Shown here piece by piece: positions 34,880-41,614 of a stretch of DNA of 64,000 nucleotides. Origin of the DNA: Kaistia defluvii. GTDB taxonomy: Bacteria > Pseudomonadota > Alphaproteobacteria > Rhizobiales > Kaistiaceae. Position numbers and translations under genes: made by a program. The stretch is from assembly GCF_040548815.1 (NCBI RefSeq), contig NZ_JBEPSM010000001.1:2232001-2296000 (forward strand), given 5' to 3'. The notes beneath the pieces are model-generated. The model was not told the origin of the DNA and searched no databases. It worked only from the letters and a program-made list of their open reading frames with translations. Position 1 is the first letter of the stretch; each line of letters opens with the position of its first letter.

Positions 34880-35196
34880 CGCTTTCTGATGAGCGAGCCC
34901 GAAACGACCACACCGGCCCGGATACGACCTGAGGCGCGGGCGTTTCGAGGTCATGGTGCAAGGCCGCGATCGGACACCCGCAGGGCGGCGCTTGGCGTGT
35001 CGCGCTCCTGTCGGCGTCATGGCAGGGTCCGTTATGGCCCATGCGGTCGTTTGCCTCGAGAAAACGAAGCCATCGCGCCGCTTTTCGAGCGGGCGTTGAC
35101 GCCACAAAGGCACTGGATATCCTGACCGCTTTCGCTAGAACCGGGCGGGAGATCGGCCGCGTCTTCGCATGCCGATCCAGGAAATGGTGACCGGCG
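34880..35196. promoter_or_regulatory. Intergenic region upstream of the GluR0-like channel
   Basis: 317 bases. A promoter candidate at 35096-35123 is the only signal I can support; the rest shows nothing clear. Confidence 0.4.
35096..35123 (+). promoter_or_regulatory. Candidate sigma-70 promoter of the GluR0-like gene
   Basis: TTGACG, a 16-base spacer, TATCCT; the ATG is 73 bases downstream. Confidence 0.45.
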
Positions 35197-36282
35197 ATGC
35201 TCAGGGTCCTCTTCACGCTACTGACAGGCCTCTGGCTGGCGCTGGGGATCGCAGGCGCCTCGGCGCAGGAGATCCCGCCCCCGGGCCCGGCCCGCGAACT
35301 CGTCATCGGCACCAAGCAGGCCGCGCCTTTCGCGATCAAGGGCACCGACGGCGTCTGGACCGGCATCAGCATCGACTTGTGGCAGCGCATCGCCGACAAA
35401 CTCGGCGTCAAATATCGCCTCGTCGAGGAACGGACCGTCGAAGCGCTGATTGATGGCACGGCCTCCGGCAAATATGACGCCGCCGTCGCGGCCCTGACGA
35501 TTACCGGTCCGCGGGCCGAGATCCTCGATTTCAGCCAGCCCTTTTATCGCACCGGCCTCGGCATCGCCGTCTCGCTCACCGAGGGGTCGCGCTGGACGGT
35601 TATCCTCCGCTCCATGCTGTCGCTCGGCTTCCTGCAGGCCGTCGGCGCGCTGATCGGCCTGGCGCTGCTGGTCGGCTTCCTGATCTGGGTGTTTGAGCGC
35701 GGCCGCAACGAGCATTTCGGCGGGGCGCGCGGCATCGGGGCGTCGATCTGGTGGTCGGCCGAGGCGATGACGCAGGCCAGCACCGGCGTCCACACGCCGA
35801 TTACGCTCGCCGGACGGTCGCTCGCCATTCTCTGGATGGCCGTCTCGATCATCGCCATCGCCGTATTCACGGCCGGCGTTACCTCGGCGCTGACCACCAG
35901 CGCCCTGCAGGGGATCGTCACCAATGTGAACGATCTGGCGTCGATCCGGGTCGGTGCGATCTCGGATAGCTCGAGCGTCGATTATCTGAAGACCCAGCGC
36001 ATCAAATATCGGGGCTATGCTTCCGCCGAGGACGGCCTCAAGGCATTGAAGGCCGGCGAAATCGACGCCTTCGTCTATGACAAGCCGCTGCTGGCCTGGA
36101 TTGTGCTGCAACACTATTCGTCGTCGATCCAGGTGCTCGACATCGTCTTTGACCCGCAGAATTATGGCATCGGCCTGCCACTGGGCAGCCCATTGCGCAA
36201 GAATATCGACGTCGCCCTGCTCGACAACGTCCATAGCGACTGGTGGAAGCAGACCCTGTTCAGCTATCTGGGCGAACGTTGA
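35197..36282 (+). CDS. GluR0-like ligand-gated channel (SBP_bac_3 with inserted pore module)
   Basis: 361 residues. Signal peptide (LRVLFTLLTGLWLALGIAGASA), then the first half of a SBP_bac_3 ligand domain (ELVIGTKQAAPFAIKG to about residue 125). A membrane helix (LGFLQAVGALIGLALLVGFLIWVF), a pore-loop region, a second helix (ILWMAVSIIAIAVFTAGVTSAL) and the second half of the ligand domain (VGAISDSSSVDYLK onward) follow. This order is that of prokaryotic ionotropic glutamate receptors. The pore loop reads AMTQASTGVHTPITLAGR, without the TVGYGD potassium filter that relatives have after WW-x(4)-MT. It may be a different or non-conducting channel. Confidence 0.8.
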   Translation: MLRVLFTLLTGLWLALGIAGASAQEIPPPGPARELVIGTKQAAPFAIKGTDGVWTGISIDLWQRIADKLGVKYRLVEERTVEALIDGTASGKYDAAVAALTITGPRAEILDFSQPFYRTGLGIAVSLTEGSRWTVILRSMLSLGFLQAVGALIGLALLVGFLIWVFERGRNEHFGGARGIGASIWWSAEAMTQASTGVHTPITLAGRSLAILWMAVSIIAIAVFTAGVTSALTTSALQGIVTNVNDLASIRVGAISDSSSVDYLKTQRIKYRGYASAEDGLKALKAGEIDAFVYDKPLLAWIVLQHYSSSIQVLDIVFDPQNYGIGLPLGSPLRKNIDVALLDNVHSDWWKQTLFSYLGER

Positions 36283-36305
36283 TCCGAACGCCGGAGCGCG
36301 CCATC

Positions 36306-36653
36306 GTGCCGGACCAGCCGATCGATCGAGTGCGGAAACTCTGCCTGGCCCTGCCGGAAGCGGCCGAGCAGGAGGCGTGGGGCGATCCGACCTTTCGCGT
36401 GGGCGGCAAGATCTTCGCCATGCTCAAGCGCGGCGATGGCCGCGCCTCGGTCTGGCTCAAGGCGCCGGATGGCAGCCAGTCGATCCTGGTGGGCGCCGAT
36501 CCCGACCGCTTCTTCGTGCCGCCCTATCTGGGTCACAGGGGATGGGTCGGCATCCGCGTCGACGACGATCCCGACTGGGCCGAGATCGCGGCGCTGCTTG
36601 AGCGCAGCTATCGCCTGATCGCGTCGAAACGCCTCGCCCGCCGTATCGATTAA
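36306..36653 (+). CDS. MmcQ/YjbR family protein (second copy)
   Basis: 115 residues: VRKLCLALPEAAEQEAWGDP, TFRVGGKIFAMLKR and the C-terminal LLERSYRLIASKRLARRI match the YjbR fold family. Start GTG is supported by CCGGAG nine bases before it; an upstream TTG would overlap the preceding stop. Function unknown. A bulged hairpin at 36666-36697 follows the stop. Confidence 0.75.
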   Translation: MPDQPIDRVRKLCLALPEAAEQEAWGDPTFRVGGKIFAMLKRGDGRASVWLKAPDGSQSILVGADPDRFFVPPYLGHRGWVGIRVDDDPDWAEIAALLERSYRLIASKRLARRID

Positions 36654-36769
36654 AGCTGGCGCCCTCGAAGCGGCGCGCCGGGGGCAGCCGCGCTTCGGGG
36701 ACGACATCGACTGCAACGAGAACCGGCGCGACGCTGCAGCCCGCTTCGCGCGTTCTAACGCGGCTCGGC

Positions 36770-36952
36770 TCAGCCCTTGCCGTGGCCGACGTCTTCCATC
36801 ATGTGCTCGACGGCCATGATCGCATTCTCAAGATCGGAGATCTTGCGCAGCGCGCCATCGGTCGGCAGCCCGCCGGCATCCACCGCCTGGGTGATCAGCT
36901 TCTGCTGTGCTTCGACCAGACGAGCCCGCAGCGCCGTAAGTTTCTTGTTCAT
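36770..36952 (-). CDS. Small hypothetical protein, 60 residues
   Basis: Starts MNKKLTALRARLVEAQQKLI; two helices separated by a Gly/Pro turn (AGGLPTDGALRK), then DLENAIMAVEHMMEDVGHG. Acidic and probably cytoplasmic. No family recognised. It is convergent with the second MmcQ-like gene. Confidence 0.55.
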   Translation of the reverse strand: MNKKLTALRARLVEAQQKLITQAVDAGGLPTDGALRKISDLENAIMAVEHMMEDVGHGKG

Positions 36953-37157
36953 CAATGCTATCCTTCGTTCCGACCGACATATGACTGGTTTGCATGAGGC
37001 ATCGACACGAAAATCCGTCAACGGTCGATGCGACGCAATCGCCCAACTTGTTGTGGATGAGGGAGAATGGCCCAGAACGGTTCCATACCACCGCTTGACC
37101 GAATCTCGAAGGAGGCAGATTCTTTATTCTGGTTCTTCTCGACAGGGTGGTCGGAAT

Positions 37158-37370
37158 ATGTCGCGACGAATTTTTCTCACAGCAGCCTTGGATCGTTTGG
37201 TGGATGAAGGTCAGATCGGCCGGCGCTCCAACGCACACCGCATCATCAAGCTGGTGATCGAGAATGGCGTCACCGCTCTCGACGAAGATCAGCGCCAGAT
37301 CTACGACAGCGAACTCATTCCCAAGATCGAACAAGTTCAAATTTTGAACCATTCCGGCACCCGCCATTGA
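37158..37370 (+). CDS. Small hypothetical protein, 70 residues
   Basis: Begins MSRRIFLTAALDRLVDEGQI. It looks like an all-helical small protein (RIIKLVIENGVTALDEDQRQ). The frame is open upstream to 36777, but homology-like composition starts here. The ribosome site is weak (GGTCGGAAT). No family recognised. Confidence 0.45.
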   Translation: MSRRIFLTAALDRLVDEGQIGRRSNAHRIIKLVIENGVTALDEDQRQIYDSELIPKIEQVQILNHSGTRH

Positions 37371-37514
37371 TGCAATCCCTTACAAACTGATTCGCTCGGT
37401 CTGTACTTTCATCGCTTTGGACTCCATACTTACTGCACCATTGGCATAGAGGCCTCGGCTGCCAGTGGCTGAGAGAGAATTGCGCTCCCGCCTACCGAAA
37501 GAGGAGGAACGCCA

Positions 37515-37694
37515 ATGATCTCCGATCGCGAAAAACAAGCGATGGAGTGCCTTGAGCTTGCCGCTCAGGCCGACGACCCCGCCGTCCAGAAGTCGCTGCG
37601 ACAGGCCGCCGATGCCCTGTTGTTCAACAATCTGACCGAGCCATCCGCCTTGACGCCCGGCAGCAGCTGCCACCGGCAGGCCGAGGCAGATTGA
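37515..37694 (+). CDS. Small hypothetical protein, 59 residues
   Basis: Starts MISDREKQAMECLELAAQAD and continues in a helical pattern with QKSLRQAADALLFNNL, then a polar tail with one Cys and His. A strong ribosome site GAGGAGGAAC lies six bases before the ATG, which is the best evidence for coding. The helical N-terminus resembles the style of the 62-residue protein at 29954 but I cannot show homology. From 37695 to 37859 nothing is seen. Confidence 0.6.
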   Translation: MISDREKQAMECLELAAQADDPAVQKSLRQAADALLFNNLTEPSALTPGSSCHRQAEAD

Positions 37695-37859
37695 TCCGCC
37701 GGCACTCGCCATCGCTGTTTGAAGAGACGTCCGCGCGGGGCGAGGTGCCAGCGCGACACGGCGAGGCCAATAGGCCCTTGCACCACTTCTAGCGAACCGC
37801 CGAACGCGACCATCCCCCTCATCACGGAGCGTGATCGCCTCGACGTTTCGGCATCGCGC

Positions 37860-38525
37860 CTAGTTCGTGGCGAAGCAGTAGAGCAGCCCGGCGCCGCCGG
37901 TGCTCTGCAAGGCAGCCTGATTGCAGCCGCCCCGCGTCAGATGCGACGAATTCCAGGATTTCATCGGCGCGCTGTCGTTGATGCCGACACGGTCATGATG
38001 GCCGAGCATGGCTGCGCCATCGACGCCGCCCTTCGTCCAGTTGCCGCAGGTCTTGTCCTCGCCGGGCGGGAAGGCGGTGCCGTCCGGCTGGCTGCCGGTC
38101 AGGATGTCATGCGTGTTCGGTGTGTCGCCGCGGCCGTTCACCGTAGCGCCGGTTTCGGTCAGCGCGGTCTCCTTGTTCAGATTGTTGGCGTCGCTGTGCA
38201 GGTCGGCGACATCCTTGGCGATGACGACACCCTTGGCGTTCTGCCAGGGGCCCTTGCCGATGCGGTCGCGCGCATTCACCGCCGGCTTGCCATCGGCTTC
38301 CTGCGTCGAGAGATAGGCATCCCAGGCGCGCTTGCCGGCGCCGACCTTGGTGGCAAGCGTCTGGCAGATCGTGTCGGCCCCATCGAGCCCGCCCAGATCC
38401 GCGCCTTTGACCGAGCCGGCGCTCGTGACGAAAAAGGTCATGCTGCCGGCGTCCTGCGCCTGCGCGGGGACCGCCAGCGCCAGGGTTACGATCGACGCCG
38501 CGAGCGCCAGGGATGCGTGTCTCAT
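37860..38525 (-). CDS. Secreted lectin-like protein
   Basis: 221 residues. Signal peptide RHASLALAASIVTLALAVPA with a clear AQAQ-D cleavage site. The mature part is of the C-type-lectin/endostatin-like fold often labelled lectin in proteobacteria: FFVTSAGSVKGADLGGLDGA, DTICQTLATKVGAGKRAWDAYL and the C-terminal CNQAALQSTGGAGLLYCFA. Cysteines are paired as expected for export. The ligand is unknown. GAGGAG lies six bases before the ATG, and a consensus EcfG promoter lies 32 bases upstream, suggesting general-stress control. Confidence 0.75.
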   Translation of the reverse strand: MRHASLALAASIVTLALAVPAQAQDAGSMTFFVTSAGSVKGADLGGLDGADTICQTLATKVGAGKRAWDAYLSTQEADGKPAVNARDRIGKGPWQNAKGVVIAKDVADLHSDANNLNKETALTETGATVNGRGDTPNTHDILTGSQPDGTAFPPGEDKTCGNWTKGGVDGAAMLGHHDRVGINDSAPMKSWNSSHLTRGGCNQAALQSTGGAGLLYCFATN

Positions 38526-38556
38526 GTCGATCTCCTCTCGTGCCTGTTTCGTCCGC

Positions 38557-38581
38557 AACGCGCGGATGTGCGACCCGTTCC
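38557..38581 (-). promoter_or_regulatory. EcfG-type (general stress response) promoter
   Basis: On the minus strand GGAAC, 16 bases, CGTT: the alphaproteobacterial EcfG consensus exactly. The -10 element ends 31 bases before the start codon of the lectin-like gene. Confidence 0.65.
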
Positions 38582-38621
38582 GATATAGGTGGCCGAGGAA
38601 GGCCGACGAGGGCGCGAAAGA

Positions 38622-39650
38622 CTAGCCGGTGGCGCGCACGGGGATTCCGCTGCGCAGCGCGTTGCGCTCGGCGCGCGGCGTGCGGCCGAAATGCTCGACA
38701 TAGCTTTTCGAGAAGTGCGAGGCCGAGACGAAACCGCATTCGACGGCGATGGCGAGGATCGGCCGGCTGGTCTGGCGCAGCAATTCGCGCGACCGCTCCA
38801 GCCGGATCGTCAGATAGTGCCGGGTCGGCGAGCGGCCGAGATATTTGTGAAACAGCCGCTCCAGCTGCCGCGTCGAGCAGCCGGCCTTCGCCGCCAGTTC
38901 CTGGCAGGTGAGCGGCCGCTCGATCGCCTGCTCCATCAGCGCCACCACGGCGAGCAGCCTCGGATGGGCGACGCCGAGCCGGGCGCGCAGATCCATCCGC
39001 TGTCGCTCGGCCGCGTCGCGGACCCTATGGTGGATCAGCTGGTCGGTGACCTCGGTGGCGATGTCCGTCCCGTGATGCCCGGCGATCAGCGACAGCATCA
39101 TGTCGACCGCCGCCGTGCCGCCCGCGCAAGTGAAACGGTTGCGGTCGATCTCGAACAGTTCCTGGCTCAGATCGAGATCGGGAAATTCCGAGGCCAGGCT
39201 GGAAAAATTCTCCCAGTGGATCGTGGCCGCATGCCCATCCAGCAGGCCCGCCTTGGCAAGTACGTATGTTCCCGTGCAGACCGCGCCGATGCCGACGCCA
39301 AACGAAGCCAGCCGGCGCAGCACAGCCATCAGCTCGCGATGACCATGGGTCTGGACATCCAGCCCGGCGCAGACGATCGCCGCCGCGAGCCCGCCCGCCT
39401 CGGCATAGGCGCCATCGACCGCGACGGCGACGCCGTTCGACGCCTCGATCGCCCGGCCATCCGGCGAATAGAGCCGCCATTCGTAGAGCGCGCGCCCGGC
39501 GGCGCGGTTTGCCAGGCGCAGCGGCTCGATCGCCGAGGTGAAGGCGATCATCGAGAACTGCGGCACCAGCATGAAGCCATAGACGCGCGGCGCCTCGGCG
39601 ACCGGCATCAGCGACACGGGCATCGTCGATCTCTCGACCGGCTTCTGCAT
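38622..39650 (-). CDS. gbdR: GATase1/AraC family regulator, GbdR-like
   Basis: 342 residues. An N-terminal DJ-1/PfpI-like domain (VYGFMLVPQFSMIAFTSAIEPL, GAVCTGTYVLAKAGLLDG) is followed by a C-terminal AraC double helix-turn-helix (LTCQELAAKAGCSTRQLERLF, ILAIAVECGFVSASHFSKSY). This is the layout of GlxA-type regulators. In Pseudomonas GbdR, a member of this group, activates glycine betaine catabolism on sensing betaine or dimethylglycine. Being divergent from soxB and at the edge of the gbc/dgc/sox cluster, it is most likely the local activator. GGAAA lies before the ATG at 39650. Confidence 0.8.
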   Translation of the reverse strand: MQKPVERSTMPVSLMPVAEAPRVYGFMLVPQFSMIAFTSAIEPLRLANRAAGRALYEWRLYSPDGRAIEASNGVAVAVDGAYAEAGGLAAAIVCAGLDVQTHGHRELMAVLRRLASFGVGIGAVCTGTYVLAKAGLLDGHAATIHWENFSSLASEFPDLDLSQELFEIDRNRFTCAGGTAAVDMMLSLIAGHHGTDIATEVTDQLIHHRVRDAAERQRMDLRARLGVAHPRLLAVVALMEQAIERPLTCQELAAKAGCSTRQLERLFHKYLGRSPTRHYLTIRLERSRELLRQTSRPILAIAVECGFVSASHFSKSYVEHFGRTPRAERNALRSGIPVRATG

Positions 39651-39881
39651 GGCGATTTCCCTGCCGGCTGCCCGATTTTTCGAAGTCTTGTTGAATTTTT
39701 CGAAGTCTTGCCGGATCCGGGATCGATGATCCCCGCCCGCGGGAACGGCGTCAATACACTCTGGAATTGGACCAGGTTGAAGGAAGGCGGCGCGCCGTCG
39801 CAAAACCTCAAATTCGCGTCGCTGTCGCACCAGATCGGCCGCCGGCTTCGCGCCAAGCTCGGCCGGTAATCGGGGTTCCCC
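39651..39881. promoter_or_regulatory. Divergent gbdR-soxB control region with tandem 16-bp repeat
   Basis: ATTTTTCGAAGTCTTG occurs exactly twice, at 39675-39690 and 39695-39710, with a period of 20 bases, about two helical turns. AraC-family activators commonly bind such direct repeats. A 47-codon frame at about 39726-39869 is open here but has no coding support. Confidence 0.55.
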
Positions 39882-41135
39882 ATGCGCCGTTTCTCGCTGA
39901 AATCGCTGATCTCGGAAGCCTTCAACGCCCATCAGGGCTGGGAGCGGCAATGGCGCACGCCCGAGCCGAAGGCGGCCTATGACGCGGTCATCGTCGGCGG
40001 CGGCGGCCATGGCCTCGCCACCGCCTATTACCTCGCGAAAGAACACGGCCTCACCAATATTGCGGTGATCGAGAAGGGCTGGCTCGGCGGCGGCAATACA
40101 GGCCGCAACACCACGATCATCCGCTCCAACTATCTCTATGAGGAGAGCGAGGCGATCTACGAGCATGCGATGAAGCTCTGGGCCGGGCTGTCGCAGGAGC
40201 TCAACTACAACGTCATGTATTCGCAGCGCGGCGTGCTGATGCTGGCGCATAACAGCCACGACGTGCAGAGCTTCAAGCGCCATGTCTATGCCAATCGCCT
40301 GGCCGGCATCGACAATGAATGGCTGACGCCGGACGAGGCGAAGGAATTCTGTCCGCCGCTCAACATCTCGCCCGACCTGCGCTATCCGATCGTCGGCGCG
40401 GCCCTGCAGCGACGCGGCGGCGTGGCGCGGCATGACGCGGTTGCCTGGGGCTATGCGCGCGGCGCCGACGCGATGGGCGTCGACATCATCCAGAATTGCG
40501 AGGTCACCGGCTTCCGCCGCGATGCCGGCGGCGCGATCGCCGGGGTCGAGACCTCGAAGGGCTTCATCGCCACAAAGCGTGTCGGCGTCGTCGCCGCGGG
40601 CCACACCAGCGTGGTGATGGCGCGCGCCGGGCTGCGTATGCCGCTCGAAAGCTTCCCGCTTCAGGCGCTGGTTTCCGAGCCGGTGAAGCCGGCCTTTCCC
40701 TGCGTGGTGATGTCGAACGCCGTGCACGCCTACATCTCCCAATCCGACAAGGGCGAACTGGTGATCGGCGCCGGCACTGACCAATACATCTCCTATAGCC
40801 AGCAGGGCGGGCTGCACATTCCGATCCATACGCTCGACGCGATCTGCGAACTGTTCCCGCAATTCTCGCGGATGCGGATGCTACGCAGCTGGGGCGGCAT
40901 CGTCGACGTGACACCCGACCGCTCGCCCATCATCGGCAAGACGCCGATCCCCGGCCTCTACGTCAATTGCGGCTGGGGTACTGGGGGCTTCAAGGCGACG
41001 CCCGGCTCCGGCAATGTCTTCGCCTGGACCATCGCCAAGGGCGAGCCGCACCCGATCAACGCCCCCTTCACCCTCGATCGCTTCCGCACCGGACGGCTGA
41101 TCGACGAAGCGGCCGCCGCCGCCGTCGCGCATTAG
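39882..41135 (+). CDS. soxB: Sarcosine oxidase subunit beta
   Basis: 417 residues. FAD-binding DAO fold: the dinucleotide loop [20 protein letters not shown] starts near residue 30, and FMN-site and C-terminal motifs ([30 protein letters not shown]) match heterotetrameric sarcosine oxidase beta. It oxidises N-methylglycine, with electrons passed to FMN and oxygen. It is first gene of soxBDAG, separated from soxD by a 194-base spacer holding a repeat. Confidence 0.93.
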   Translation: MRRFSLKSLISEAFNAHQGWERQWRTPEPKAAYDAVIVGGGGHGLATAYYLAKEHGLTNIAVIEKGWLGGGNTGRNTTIIRSNYLYEESEAIYEHAMKLWAGLSQELNYNVMYSQRGVLMLAHNSHDVQSFKRHVYANRLAGIDNEWLTPDEAKEFCPPLNISPDLRYPIVGAALQRRGGVARHDAVAWGYARGADAMGVDIIQNCEVTGFRRDAGGAIAGVETSKGFIATKRVGVVAAGHTSVVMARAGLRMPLESFPLQALVSEPVKPAFPCVVMSNAVHAYISQSDKGELVIGAGTDQYISYSQQGGLHIPIHTLDAICELFPQFSRMRMLRSWGGIVDVTPDRSPIIGKTPIPGLYVNCGWGTGGFKATPGSGNVFAWTIAKGEPHPINAPFTLDRFRTGRLIDEAAAAAVAH

Positions 41136-41169
41136 GGCAGGATGCAAACCTTGAAAGACCAGAGCCATT

Positions 41170-41296
41170 CTTCACCTCTCCCTGAGGGAGAGGTCGACGG
41201 CCGAGGACCGGCGGGTGAGGGTTTACGGCCTTGCCGGAGAGTTCCCTAATCCCTCACCCGGCTCTTCGAGCCGACCTCTCCCTCCGGGAGAGGTGA
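41170..41296. repeat. Intergenic repeat, CACCTCTCCCTGAGGGAG family, copy 2 (inside sox operon)
   Basis: TTCACCTCTCCCTGAGGGAG at 41170, then GACCGGCGGGTGAGGGTTTA, ending in GACCTCTCCCTCCGGGAGAG. The outer GACCTCTCCC...GGGAGAGGTG units pair. It shares more than 60 nearly identical bases with the element at 20178. It occupies most of the soxB-soxD spacer. Confidence 0.85.
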
Positions 41297-41329
41297 AGCG
41301 TCAGTTCCACCCTCAAGAGGGGCCCGAAG

Positions 41330-41614
41330 ATGCTGCTCATTCCCTGCCCCTATTGCGGCGACCGGCCGGAGATCGAATTTCGCGGCGGCGGCGAGGCGCA
41401 TATCGCCCGTCCCCGCGATCCCCAGGCGATCGACGATCAGGCCTGGGCCGAATTCCTGTTCTACCGGACCAATCCGAAGGGCCTGATGGCCGAGCGCTGG
41501 AACCATGCGCATGGTTGCCAGCGCTGGTTCAATGCGTTGCGCGACACGGTGAGCGACCGCATCCTGGAGAGCTACAGGATGGGCGAAAAGCCGGCCGGCG
41601 GAGGGAGCCTTTGA
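41330..41614 (+). CDS. soxD: Sarcosine oxidase subunit delta
   Basis: 94 residues. It opens MLLIPCPYCGDRPEIEF; the CPYCG pair and later Cys/His in HGCQRW bind zinc as in known delta subunits. RPRDPQAIDDQAWAEFLFYR and NPKGLMAERW are family hallmarks. Structural subunit of heterotetrameric sarcosine oxidase. Its stop overlaps the soxA start. Confidence 0.93.
   Translation: MLLIPCPYCGDRPEIEFRGGGEAHIARPRDPQAIDDQAWAEFLFYRTNPKGLMAERWNHAHGCQRWFNALRDTVSDRILESYRMGEKPAGGGSL

Noticed and set aside
39726..39869. 47-codon frame between gbdR and soxB
   Set aside because: No ribosome site or recognisable composition; it lies in the control region.
38589..39869. Plus-strand frame opposite the GbdR-like gene
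   Set aside because: Shadow frame; the minus strand has complete GATase1 and AraC domains.
41215..41613. Upstream extension of SoxA
   Set aside because: It runs through the repeat and across soxD in another frame; the ATG at 41614 overlaps the soxD stop as expected.
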